Source of the DNA: Asticcacaulis sp. AC466
Lineage (GTDB): Bacteria > Pseudomonadota > Alphaproteobacteria > Caulobacterales > Caulobacteraceae
Length of the DNA stretch: 64,000 bases
Direction of reading: 5' to 3'
Assembly: GCF_000495815.1 (NCBI RefSeq)
Contig: NZ_AWGE01000020.1
Span: 60,913-124,912 of the forward strand
Each line of letters starts with the position of its first letter. Within the stretch, counting starts at the first letter, position 1. Under the pieces are notes generated by a model. That model saw only the letters and a program-made list of their open reading frames with translations. It searched no databases and was not told where the DNA came from. The position numbers and the translations under genes are program-made. Shown here piece after piece: positions 8,008 to 16,761 of this stretch.

Positions 8008-9948
8008 ATGATGAATAGAGCAGTTTGGGGGCTGGCAGCGGGCGTGTTTGGTCTTCCGGTATTGGCCTTGGCGGCCCCACAGTTCGATCCGCTCTATGGC
8101 GATCACGCCGTCATACAGCGCGGTCGGCCGGTGTCAATCAGCGGGACAAGCTTGCCCGGCGAGACGGTTTCTGTTCGTTTTGGCGCAAAGGTTGCCACCG
8201 CAGTCGCCGATTCCGATGGGCGCTTTGTTGCCGGCTTCGAACCCGTTGATACGCCTGGCTCGATAGCTCTTTCCGCAGAAGCGCCCTCCGGACAGGTTGT
8301 CGCCAAAGATGTTCAGATAGGGGATGTTTTTCTGTGTTCGGGGCAGTCCAACATGGAATTGCCGGTCAAGGGCGCACAGGATGCCTTTGGTCAGTCCTTT
8401 TCGTCCGCCGATCCGGACCTGCGCTTGATGACCGTCGAAAAGGCCGTCGCCTATACGCCGCGCGACGCCTTTGACCATCCTGCGGCCTGGCAGGTTGCGG
8501 GGCCGCAGACGGTCGCCGACTTTTCGGCCAACTGCTATTACATGGTCAAGACGCTGCGGCACAGCGAAGGCGTGCCGATTGGCGCCATCAACAGCAGTTG
8601 GGGCGGCACGCAGATCAGTCCGTGGATGGGTGAACGTGCCCTGGCCAGCGTGGGCCTGGGCGCGCGTTCCGATTTGCTGAAACTGTATGGCCGCGACCGT
8701 TCGGCGGCTGAACTGGCGGCAAATGGCCAGTGGGAGACGTGGTGGCGGCAGAATACGGGGGACACACCCGGTAAGGAACCGTGGCAGCCGAAAACGGCGC
8801 GGCAATGGAAGCCCGTGCCGGCGATCACTGTCTGGCAGAAATGGGGCGATCCCGCCCTGGCCAGCTATGTCGGCATGGTCTGGTTCCGTAGGGAGATTGA
8901 CATCCCTGCGACCGAGGCCGGTCAGGCGGCCGTCCTGAACGTGGGCGGCCTGGATGATCTTGGCATGGCGTGGATAAATGGCACGTCATTGGGTGAGGCT
9001 GATCAGGCGGGCCCCTTGAAAGCCTTTGTCGTGCCAAAGGGGCTGCTCAAGGCCGGCAAGAACGTCATCGTCGTCAATATCAACAACACCTACGCCGATG
9101 GCGGCATGCGGGGGCCGGCCGAGGCTATGACGCTGCAAATGGCGGGTGGTCAATCCCAGCCCCTGGCTGACAAGTGGCTGTATTCCATTGCGCCAAAAAC
9201 GCCGCGCAATCCGCCGCATACGCCATGGGAAGACATGGGGGGCGCCGGCACGGCCTATAATGGCATGATCGCGCCACTGGGCGCCTACGGCCTGAAAGGC
9301 GTTGCCTGGTATCAGGGGGAATCGGATACGGACTTTCCCGGTTACGAGGGGCGTCTCAAGGCGATGGCCACGGACTGGCGACGTCAATTTGGCCAACCGG
9401 ACCTGCCCTTTGTTATCATCCAACTGTCCAGCTATGGCACCCCGGCGACAAAGCCGTCGGAGAGCGGATGGGCCAATGTGCGTGATGCCGAGCGCAGGAT
9501 GGCCGAAACCGATGGCCACGCCGCCTGGGTCTCGACGATTGACCTCGGCGATCCATTCGATATTCACCCCGGCGAAAAGCACGAGGTCGGGCGGCGGATG
9601 GCGCGGGCCATGCGAGCGCTGGCCTATGGCGCGACCTTGCCGCCTTCGGGCCCTCGGATCGCTTCGGCCCGTCTTGACGGTGGTGATGTCGTCCTGCACT
9701 TCACGGATGTGACCGGTGCCCTGCATACGCGCAGCAGCGCCGTTGCGATCGGCTTTGAGCTGTGCGGCGAGGCCCCCGGCACCTGCCGTTATGCTTCGGC
9801 CACCGCAGAGGGTGCGACGGTTCACCTCAAGGGAGACGTAAATCCGATAAGCCGGATCAGGTACGCCTGGAGCGATTTTCCGGTCGTCAACCTGTTCGAC
9901 GAGGCCCAGTTGCCGGTGTCGACATTTGAGTTGCCGGTGACCAAATGA
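8008..9948 (+). CDS. Exported SASA-family (sialate O-acetylesterase-like) carbohydrate acetylesterase
   Basis: The protein has about 646 residues with a signal peptide (MNRAVWGLAAGVFGLPVLALA). The open frame extends upstream into the end of the GH3 gene. The start at 8008 is preferred because CAGGA lies 7 nt upstream and the signal peptide begins there. It is an SGNH-type hydrolase: block I is FLCSGQSNME (S114), then WYQGESD, and the Asp-x-x-His block is DIHPGEK (H520). A beta-sandwich insert, typical of this family, separates blocks I and III. Although named for sialate, homologues in xyloglucan loci remove O-acetyl groups from galactosyl or other side chains (established for Xanthomonas and Cellvibrio-type loci). 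That role fits its neighbours. Its stop overlaps the GH95 start by 4 nt. Confidence 0.88.
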   Translation: MMNRAVWGLAAGVFGLPVLALAAPQFDPLYGDHAVIQRGRPVSISGTSLPGETVSVRFGAKVATAVADSDGRFVAGFEPVDTPGSIALSAEAPSGQVVAKDVQIGDVFLCSGQSNMELPVKGAQDAFGQSFSSADPDLRLMTVEKAVAYTPRDAFDHPAAWQVAGPQTVADFSANCYYMVKTLRHSEGVPIGAINSSWGGTQISPWMGERALASVGLGARSDLLKLYGRDRSAAELAANGQWETWWRQNTGDTPGKEPWQPKTARQWKPVPAITVWQKWGDPALASYVGMVWFRREIDIPATEAGQAAVLNVGGLDDLGMAWINGTSLGEADQAGPLKAFVVPKGLLKAGKNVIVVNINNTYADGGMRGPAEAMTLQMAGGQSQPLADKWLYSIAPKTPRNPPHTPWEDMGGAGTAYNGMIAPLGAYGLKGVAWYQGESDTDFPGYEGRLKAMATDWRRQFGQPDLPFVIIQLSSYGTPATKPSESGWANVRDAERRMAETDGHAAWVSTIDLGDPFDIHPGEKHEVGRRMARAMRALAYGATLPPSGPRIASARLDGGDVVLHFTDVTGALHTRSSAVAIGFELCGEAPGTCRYASATAEGATVHLKGDVNPISRIRYAWSDFPVVNLFDEAQLPVSTFELPVTK

Positions 9949-12401
9949 GCGGGGTAGGCGCAGATATCGCCGCCCAAACGGGACATCTGACGCGGCGCGG
10001 CGTTTTGGCCGCATCGACGGCGTTGGCGCTGGCGTCATCCCCGGGACTGGCTAAGGCACCGGCCACAGCACAGCGCAAAAATGTCCTGTGGTACAGGCAG
10101 CCGGCGCGTTTCTGGGAGGAGGCCTTGCCCTTGGGCAATGGCCGGCTGGGCGCCATGATCTTTGGACGGGTGGCTCAGGAGCGCATCCAGCTTAATGAAG
10201 ATACGCTCTGGTCCGGCGCGCCCTATTCGGCGGACAACCCGCAGGCCTATAGCGCCCTGCCGGAGGTTCGCCAGCTGATCGCCGACGGCAAGTATGCGGC
10301 CGCCACGGATTTGGCCAGCCGCAAGATGATGGGACAACCCCTTCACCAGGCGGCTTATGGCACCCTCGGCGACTTGCTGCTGACCTTCGACGGCGCGTCG
10401 AAGCCCAAGCACTATGAACGCCAGCTTGATCTGGCCACGGCAATATCAACGACACGGCTATCCTCTGAGAACGGACACGAGTCGGTGCGGGAGGCTTTTG
10501 CATCGGCGCCGGACCAAGTGATCGTCTTGCGCCTCGAGGCGCGCAACGGGTTGATCGGCTTCGATTTGAGCTGGCGCGGGCCACGGTCTGTCACGGTGCC
10601 CGGTGCGGTTTATGGGGGCCACGACGAAAAACTGACGCCGCCCGTGAACACCGACTGGCTGATGATGGAAGCCAGCGACCCGTTGCCGGCCGGAGCGGCT
10701 ATGGTTGCGGACGGAGACGGCGCTCTCTTGTGCACCGGACGCAATGAGGCGGGCGAAAGCACGCCGGCCTCCGTGACCTTTGCGGTTCGGGTAAAAGTCC
10801 TTTCAGATGGCCAGGTGACGGTTAAAGAGGGCAGCCTGAAGGTGCGCGGTGCCAAGACGGTGACCCTGCTGATCGCGGCGGCGACCAGTTTCGTCAGCTA
10901 TGCCGATGTCAGTGGCGATCCTGTCGCGCGGGTGCGCAAACAGACGGAGGCGGCAGCGCGAAAATCCTACAGCGCCCTGAAGCAGGCCCATCTGGCGGAC
11001 TATCAACCGCTGTTCCAATCGGTCTCTCTCGATCTGCGGCCGGAAGCGGCCGATTTGGCGCCGACCGACCACCGCGTTCAGGCAGCGGCGACAACCGATG
11101 ATCCGGGCCTCCAGGCCCTATATTTCCAGTACGCGCGCTATCTGATGATTTCATCATCCCGGCCGGGAACTCAGGCGGCGAACCTGCAAGGCATATGGAA
11201 TGAATCCACGACCCCGCCGTGGGGCAGCAAATACACCATAAACATCAATACCGAGATGAATTACTGGCCCGCCGATCCGGCTGGGCTTGGGGTTTGCGTT
11301 GAACCGCTGGTCCGGCTGGTCGAGGAGCTGGCCGTAACGGGAGCAAGGACCGCCAAAGCGATGTATGGAGCCAGGGGGTGGGTGGCGCATCACAATACCG
11401 ATATCTGGCGGGCCACCGCGCCGATCGATGGGCCGATGTGGGGCCTTTGGCCGTGTGGCGGTGCCTGGCTGTGCAACAGCCTGTGGGATCACTATGACTA
11501 TAGCCGTGACGACGCCTTGCCGGCCCGGCTGTATCCGCTGATGAAGGGCGCGGCCCTGTTTTTTATGGATACGCTAATCGACGACCCAAAGGGGCGCGGC
11601 CTTATCACCTCGCCCTCCGTATCGCCGGAAAACCAGCATCCGTTCGGCTCGTCCGTTTGCGCCGGGCCGGCAATGGACAGGCAAATCATTCGTGATCTGT
11701 TTGCGCACACGCTTGCCTGCGGGCAATTGACGGGAGACGAGGCCGGCTTCCTCGCTCAGCTGAAACAACGGCATGACCGGCTGGCGCCGGATCGGATCGG
11801 GCAGGGCGGCCAGCTGCAAGAATGGCTTGAAGATTGGGATGCGGCGGCGCCTGAACAGCAACATCGCCACGTCTCGCACCTCTATGCCGTCTATCCGAGC
11901 GATCAGATAAATGTTCGTGATACGCCGAAGCTGATACGTGCGGCGCAGACAAGCCTGACTATTCGCGGCGACATGGCCACGGGGTGGGGGACGGCTTGGC
12001 GCCTGTGCCTATGGGCCAGGATGGGTGAGGGCGACCACGCCTATCGCGTCCTGAAAGACCTGGTGGGACCGCAACGCACCTATCCCAATCTGTTCGACGC
12101 GCATCCGCCGTTCCAGATTGACGGCAATTTTGGTGGCGCGGCCGGCATAATGGAGATGTTGCTGCAATCCTGGGGCGGGGAGATTCGGCTGCTGCCGGCC
12201 CTGCCATCTGCCTGGCCGTCCGGCGAGGTGCGCGGTCTTCGGGCGCGCGGGGCTCTGACGGTCGATCTGGCCTGGCGGGCCGGTGTCCTGACCCATTGCC
12301 ACCTGAAGGGGCGCGCTGGGCAAGACGTGCGGATCATCTATCGCGGCACGGAAAGGACCCTTACCCTGGGGCCGGACGGAACGGCCGTGTTTAAGGTTTG
12401 A
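9945..12401 (+). CDS. Exported GH95 alpha-L-fucosidase / alpha-L-galactosidase
   Basis: The 818-residue protein begins, after the signal, with the GH95 N-terminal pattern LWYRQPARFWEEALPLGNGRLG and QLNEDTLWSG. Catalytic-barrel signatures follow: NLQGIWNE, NINTEMNYWPA and IDGNFGGAAGIMEML. GH95 enzymes invert alpha-1,2-linked L-fucose or L-galactose, sugars that cap xyloglucan side chains. Export appears to use the twin-arginine route (LTRRGVLAAS, R17-R18, then a mild hydrophobic stretch and AKA), unlike the Sec signals of the other four operon members. Start ATG overlaps the acetylesterase stop (ATGA). It is the last gene of the operon. Fucose versus galactose specificity cannot be decided here. 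Confidence 0.92.
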   Translation: MSGVGADIAAQTGHLTRRGVLAASTALALASSPGLAKAPATAQRKNVLWYRQPARFWEEALPLGNGRLGAMIFGRVAQERIQLNEDTLWSGAPYSADNPQAYSALPEVRQLIADGKYAAATDLASRKMMGQPLHQAAYGTLGDLLLTFDGASKPKHYERQLDLATAISTTRLSSENGHESVREAFASAPDQVIVLRLEARNGLIGFDLSWRGPRSVTVPGAVYGGHDEKLTPPVNTDWLMMEASDPLPAGAAMVADGDGALLCTGRNEAGESTPASVTFAVRVKVLSDGQVTVKEGSLKVRGAKTVTLLIAAATSFVSYADVSGDPVARVRKQTEAAARKSYSALKQAHLADYQPLFQSVSLDLRPEAADLAPTDHRVQAAATTDDPGLQALYFQYARYLMISSSRPGTQAANLQGIWNESTTPPWGSKYTININTEMNYWPADPAGLGVCVEPLVRLVEELAVTGARTAKAMYGARGWVAHHNTDIWRATAPIDGPMWGLWPCGGAWLCNSLWDHYDYSRDDALPARLYPLMKGAALFFMDTLIDDPKGRGLITSPSVSPENQHPFGSSVCAGPAMDRQIIRDLFAHTLACGQLTGDEAGFLAQLKQRHDRLAPDRIGQGGQLQEWLEDWDAAAPEQQHRHVSHLYAVYPSDQINVRDTPKLIRAAQTSLTIRGDMATGWGTAWRLCLWARMGEGDHAYRVLKDLVGPQRTYPNLFDAHPPFQIDGNFGGAAGIMEMLLQSWGGEIRLLPALPSAWPSGEVRGLRARGALTVDLAWRAGVLTHCHLKGRAGQDVRIIYRGTERTLTLGPDGTAVFKV

Positions 12402-12546
12402 AGGTCCGTTTGCGAGAGAGGCCCCGCCCAAGCGATTGCTAGTTCGGAGACTGATGTAACCAGGGCGCCACGCGGCCTAGGGGTTTTTGCAATATGGTCA
12501 AAGTCCGTCGATCGGTCGGTAGTGCTTTTACCAAAGAAGGCTCAAG

Positions 12547-12756
12547 TCAGCCAATCACCTGACTGCGCTTTTCAGCCATAAAAGCCTCGGCCTCGGCACC
12601 GGAAATGCCATGACCGGCGGCAATTGACATCCGGGCTTTGTCAACTTTTGTCTGCAAAAATGCTTCGTAAGCACGCGCCTCTTGTGGCTTCGAAATAAAA
12701 TCGCGATGGGTCGCCTCTGCCTTAAGGGTTTCGTGCCGTTCAAATTCCAGCTTCAT
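12547..12756 (-). CDS. Small antitoxin-like protein, no toxin partner seen
   Basis: This 69-residue, charged, helical protein ends in KARMSIAAGHGISGAEAEAFMAEKRSQ. The pattern resembles the C-terminal toxin-binding segment of ParD/RelB-type antitoxins ('..ARA.IAAG..I..EE...M...'). Such genes are normally followed by a ParE/RelE toxin of about 90-100 codons. Here the 145 bp downstream (12402-12546) hold no such frame before the convergent GH95 gene. It is therefore either an orphan antitoxin or a different small regulator. The assignment rests on motif resemblance only. Confidence 0.5.
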   Translation of the reverse strand: MKLEFERHETLKAEATHRDFISKPQEARAYEAFLQTKVDKARMSIAAGHGISGAEAEAFMAEKRSQVIG

Positions 12757-12870
12757 CGTAAGTTGGGACGCTCCATTATATGGATCTTATATCTCTTCTA
12801 TATAGGTCAGGCAAACTTAGTCTCATCTCGACATAAGTCGTAACTGGCTCTGATTTTCAGCTCGCGCCAG

Positions 12871-14988
12871 CTACTGCGCCTCAGCCGCAGGTTCAGGCTG
12901 GATACCGGCGCGCGAGATGACCGCCTTGGCGTCCTCTGGCCAGGCCTCGCCCTTGACGGCGGTATTGTTAAGGTACTGATTGTTCAGGTAATCGGTCCAC
13001 GATCCGTGGCGGACGCCCGAATTGTACCAATTGTCCTTTGCGATATTGTCCATGGCCGTGCGCCGGGGGGCCAGGTTGTCCTGCGAGTTGAGGTTCAGCC
13101 AGACGCCGACATTGCTGACCACATTGTTGCGAACGGTGATGTATCGCGACCCCTCGTCGAGATAAAGGGCAATGCCGCCGGGTACGTCGTAGACATAGTT
13201 TTCGGCGATCAGGGCGCCGGGATCGGCGGACAGGTGATATATGGCGCCGCCGTCAGGGAAGGATTGCTTCACCTTGTGCACGCGGTTGGCGAAGACCACG
13301 GTGTCGCGAAGGATCGTCGGGCTGTTATAGACCAGATTGCCCGGCTGGTCGTAATAGGCGCGATTGGCGGTACGGTAAGCTGGTGACCCGCCGGGGTCGT
13401 TGGCGCCCCAGCCCCAGCCAATATCAATGCCGTCATAAGGCGCCTCCGAGACATCGTTGTGGATGACGGTCGCCCCGGTCGCGTAAGTGACCATGATGCC
13501 GGCTTGTTCGTGATAGTCCTGGGAGATGTTCTGAACGAGGTTATTGGCAATCAGAATGTCAGCGACGGTCATTTCCGGGCGCGAAGGATGATGCGCATCG
13601 GGTGTAACGCCACCGACCATTATGGCGCCACCTGCAAGGTCTACGAACCGGCTACGCACAACGTTGATAGTGCTGGCACCGAGCCCTATTCCGCTGGCAT
13701 TGGCTTCGGCATTGTTGCCGATGCCAAGCCCAATCTGGCCCAGGTGCGTAAATTCGTTATGCGAGAAGGTGATACGCTCGGCGGCCGCGACCTGGACGGC
13801 GGCCGGTTGCTGGCTCCATTTGTTGCGGGAGGCCTCGAAGGCCGTGCATCCCCAACTGCAGTCGCGGATCGGATCTTTTGGATAGTTGGGCAGATTGCCG
13901 GCCAGATAGGCGCCGCTTTGCTGGCTGGCGTAGCCTTCCGGCCCGGAAGGGCGCAACCAGCTCGTATATTGGAAGCTAAGGCCTGTGAATTCAAGGTCTA
14001 CAATCGGACGCTCATACGTGCCGCTAATCGACATCAGCCATTCCAGTCGCGGCGCTTCGACTGTCGCCGACGCCATGTCCTCACCCTTGCGCGGCTTGTA
14101 ATAGATTTTACCCGCTTTCGGGTCGGCATACCATTCGCCTTCGGTGCGCAGGAAGGCCAGCGCGTTGACAAATTCCAGACGGGCAGTGTCCGGTGAGACC
14201 GGCCGGGCCAGGGTGTCGTAGCCGACGATATTGTTGCGCCAGCCGGGTTGCTGCATGATGATACGGTCGCCGTCGATGCGCGCGATCGTGGCGTGGCGGT
14301 CCGTGAACCAGCCGAGGCCTTCGACTTCCATACGGTTCTGGTCGGGCAGATCGGCCAGGAAGCGCCAGGCCGGATCGACGATCTTCAAGCCCCAGTCATA
14401 AAATTCGAAGGCCTGGCGAGGTGCCACGACGGCAGCGCGGCGTGACAGCTTTTCGTTTACCCAAATCTGGCGCGGGTCCATGCCACGGGGCATGTCGGCG
14501 ACCCAAATATTACGGGGACCATCCGCCAAGGTCCAGCCCTGTATGCGCACGGCCCCGGAAATAACTGGGTGTGCGCCGGGCGCGGCCCTGTAGCGCACCG
14601 CGAATCCGTTTTGGCCGCCGTCGGCGGCGGCAAATCTCAGGGGCGCGTCCAGTCGGTAAACGCCATCGGCCATAGTCACCGTCACGTCATTGTCCTGGCT
14701 GAGGGCGCGCACCGCGGTCTGAGCGCGCGTAAGCGTGGCGAATGGACGGGCCGATGAGCCGTCCCCCTCATCTGAACCTGTTACGGAGACGTAGACAATC
14801 GACGGCACGGGTTTAGGGCGATGCGCCAGGTTGACCGAGCCGGACAATCGGTCAGACTTAGGAGGCGTGACGGCGGGAATGTCCGGCATGGGGGGCAATT
14901 GCGCAAGGGCAGGGAGCGCGATCAGCAAAGTACTGGCCATTGACAAGATGAGGCCGCAGACCAAGACGGTGTCTTTTGGGGTTTTCAT
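12871..14988 (-). CDS. Exported right-handed parallel beta-helix protein, probable glycoside hydrolase (GH141/GH120-like)
   Basis: The protein has 705 residues. A signal peptide (LVCGLILSMASTLLIALPALAQ) is followed by a proline-rich linker. The start of the beta-helix has the recurring IVYVSVTGSDEGDGSSARPF-type pattern, and many helix turns follow (for example ILIANNLVQNISQDYHEQAG and TVRNNVVSNVGVWLN). A central non-helical insert lies around residues 200-330. This architecture occurs in GH141 (fucosidase or xylanase activities) and GH120 (beta-xylosidase), and also in pectate lyases. Acidic residues in DGIDIGWGWG and YLDEGSRYI are candidate catalytic positions. It lies next to, but on the opposite strand from, the hemicellulase operon, and so has its own promoter. 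The family placement is tentative; the fold is clear. Confidence 0.75.
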   Translation of the reverse strand: MKTPKDTVLVCGLILSMASTLLIALPALAQLPPMPDIPAVTPPKSDRLSGSVNLAHRPKPVPSIVYVSVTGSDEGDGSSARPFATLTRAQTAVRALSQDNDVTVTMADGVYRLDAPLRFAAADGGQNGFAVRYRAAPGAHPVISGAVRIQGWTLADGPRNIWVADMPRGMDPRQIWVNEKLSRRAAVVAPRQAFEFYDWGLKIVDPAWRFLADLPDQNRMEVEGLGWFTDRHATIARIDGDRIIMQQPGWRNNIVGYDTLARPVSPDTARLEFVNALAFLRTEGEWYADPKAGKIYYKPRKGEDMASATVEAPRLEWLMSISGTYERPIVDLEFTGLSFQYTSWLRPSGPEGYASQQSGAYLAGNLPNYPKDPIRDCSWGCTAFEASRNKWSQQPAAVQVAAAERITFSHNEFTHLGQIGLGIGNNAEANASGIGLGASTINVVRSRFVDLAGGAIMVGGVTPDAHHPSRPEMTVADILIANNLVQNISQDYHEQAGIMVTYATGATVIHNDVSEAPYDGIDIGWGWGANDPGGSPAYRTANRAYYDQPGNLVYNSPTILRDTVVFANRVHKVKQSFPDGGAIYHLSADPGALIAENYVYDVPGGIALYLDEGSRYITVRNNVVSNVGVWLNLNSQDNLAPRRTAMDNIAKDNWYNSGVRHGSWTDYLNNQYLNNTAVKGEAWPEDAKAVISRAGIQPEPAAEAQ

Positions 14989-15012
14989 TAAGGCGTATCC
15001 TTCCGGTCATTT

Positions 15013-15258
15013 TTAGGCGCAACAGAGGGGCTCTGCGTCATTATTTATATCATATGTATTATGTCTTAAATACCGTCTCGTCCATTCCCAATCTGGAAAA
15101 TCTTCGATCAAGGGATGCTCTTCGATGAGTGCTCTCTCTAAGTATTTCTTTTTGTTATGTGAGCGAAATAAATCGGCGATATGAGCCCGTTCCGGGTCGG
15201 TTCTGAGCAAGGTCAGCAAAGGGCAATCGGAATTGCTTGATACCCATTCACTCTCCAT
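15013..15258 (-). CDS. Small hypothetical protein
   Basis: This 81-codon frame is acidic and aromatic-rich (IEDFPDWEWTRRYLRH) and ends in a cysteine pair (EPLCCA). It lies 24 bp upstream of the start of the beta-helix gene on the same strand, and its start faces the porin gene across about 20 bp. I do not recognise a family and see no strong ribosome site. Base composition is lower in GC than the neighbours. It may be a real small gene, a relic, or chance. Confidence 0.35.
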   Translation of the reverse strand: MESEWVSSNSDCPLLTLLRTDPERAHIADLFRSHNKKKYLERALIEEHPLIEDFPDWEWTRRYLRHNTYDINNDAEPLCCA

Positions 15259-15279
15259 TTAAGTGGCCGTCACCGAAAT

Positions 15280-16653
15280 ATGAAAGGGATTCCGTTGATA
15301 AAGATCGCACCAAACAGCCGCCGCTTCATAGATATGCAACCCGCTGCTCTTGCTGTCGTGGTCCTTTTCCTGTTTGGCCTTTTTCCGTCATCAAGCCGGG
15401 CGTCTAATGCTCTACCTGCGGCGTCTGACTTCAACTTTCATTTTCAAAGCACATTTACGCTTCAGGGGAATGATCGGTTTAAAGCCCCATATTCGGGTGC
15501 CAACAGTCTCTCGCCAAAAGCCAACGGCAAGGAGACCTTTGATGCGACGCTTTATATCGGATATCGGCCGTGGTCTGGCGCAGAAGTTTGGATAAATCCT
15601 GAAATTGACCAAGGGTTCGGGCTTTCCAACACCTTGGGATTGGCCGGCTATTCGAGTGGCGAAGCCTATAAGATTGGTGCCAAAAAACCTTACCTGAAAT
15701 TGCCGCGCTTCTTCCTGCGCCAGAATTTCGATCTGGGCGGGGAAAATGAAGCCATTGACGCTGATCTCAATCAATTCAAGTCTGTCCGCTCAAAGGACCA
15801 TGTAACGCTTACGGTGGGTAAATTCGGTGTGCCGGACATCTTCGATGCGTCCGTCTCCGCCCATGATCCGCGCCATGATTTCTTGAACTGGTCGGTCATT
15901 GATACCGGCTCTTTCGATTATGCCGCCGACGCCTGGGGCTACACGTATGGCGTCGCGGCAGAAGCCTATGTCGGCCGTTTTGTGACACGCATTGGCGCGT
16001 TTGACATGTCAAATGTTCCCAATTCACCGACGCTTGATAATTTTCACCAGGTTCAGGGCGTTTTTGAAGTCGAGGAACACCATTCGATCAATCATCTTGA
16101 CGGCGCCTTGCGCATGACGAGTTTTGTCTCGCGTGCTCGCATGGCATCGTTCTCTCAGGTTCTTGCGCAGACCCCGCCGGGTCAGGTCCCCAATACTGCA
16201 ACGTTAAGGCGCTACCGATCCCGTTCCGGCGTGGCTATCAGCGCTGATCAGGTGTTGACGCCGGATGTCAGTCTCTTTGCGCGCCTAGGCGTTTCGGATG
16301 GTCATGTTGAGACCTATGAGTTCACGGATATTGACCGGACGGGCGCTATTGGTCTCTCCGTCGTGGGCTCGGCATGGCACCGGGGCCAGGATCGCGTGGG
16401 CCTAGCCTTGGTCGACAACGCCATTTCTCGTCAACACGCGGCCTATCTGGCGGCGGGCGGATTGGGTCCGTTGATCGGAGACGGCGCGTTGCCGCACAAG
16501 CGTGATGAGCATATATTTGAAACCTATTACAGCATGCCTCTGACGAAGACGGTCGTGGCCGCGCTTGACTATCAATACGTCCAAAATCCCGCCTACAACA
16601 AGGATAGAGGGCCGGTGTCGATCCTGGGACTAAGGCTTCATACCCAGTATTAG
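15280..16653 (+). CDS. OprB-like outer-membrane carbohydrate porin
   Basis: The 457-residue precursor has a hydrophobic N-terminal segment (ALAVVVLFLFGLFPS) and a cleavage-like SRA. The rest is a beta-barrel with alternating aromatic/polar strands, ending in the aromatic C-terminal strand LRLHTQY (final Tyr) typical of BAM substrates. Internal sequences such as FLRQNFDLGG, VTVGKF-like TLTVGKFGVPDIFD and YRSRSGVAISADQ fit the carbohydrate-selective porin (OprB/Omp) family. A later start at 15334 is possible. It precedes a two-component system and a metal RND pump. Porins of this family are often found beside such systems, but whether it is co-transcribed is unclear (108 bp gap to the regulator). 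Confidence 0.75.
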   Translation: MKGIPLIKIAPNSRRFIDMQPAALAVVVLFLFGLFPSSSRASNALPAASDFNFHFQSTFTLQGNDRFKAPYSGANSLSPKANGKETFDATLYIGYRPWSGAEVWINPEIDQGFGLSNTLGLAGYSSGEAYKIGAKKPYLKLPRFFLRQNFDLGGENEAIDADLNQFKSVRSKDHVTLTVGKFGVPDIFDASVSAHDPRHDFLNWSVIDTGSFDYAADAWGYTYGVAAEAYVGRFVTRIGAFDMSNVPNSPTLDNFHQVQGVFEVEEHHSINHLDGALRMTSFVSRARMASFSQVLAQTPPGQVPNTATLRRYRSRSGVAISADQVLTPDVSLFARLGVSDGHVETYEFTDIDRTGAIGLSVVGSAWHRGQDRVGLALVDNAISRQHAAYLAAGGLGPLIGDGALPHKRDEHIFETYYSMPLTKTVVAALDYQYVQNPAYNKDRGPVSILGLRLHTQY

Positions 16654-16670
16654 AGCGCTTTTTCGATCGG

Positions 16671-16688
16671 ATCGGCGCCGATTGTTTT
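16671..16688 (+). terminator. Weak terminator-like palindrome after the porin
   Basis: The 12-base palindrome ATCGGCGCCGAT (16671-16682) is followed closely by a TGTTTT run, 18 nt after the porin stop. As a hairpin it has only a 4-bp stem with a GCGC loop, so it may be a protein site instead of a terminator. Confidence 0.3.
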
Positions 16689-16761
16689 GCGATGTTGCGC
16701 CCTAGGCGCCTAAGTCCTACTGTGGTGATACGTCCAGACCACTGGCTGTTACGGGTGGACG

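Noticed and set aside
8986..10038. 350-codon open frame on the minus strand
   Set aside because: It lies antisense to the well-supported acetylesterase gene and the start of GH95; its sequence is Arg/Gly/His-rich with no domain, as expected for antisense frames in GC-rich genes.
13459..14196. 245-codon plus-strand open frame
   Set aside because: Antisense to the beta-helix gene; no domain or start signal.
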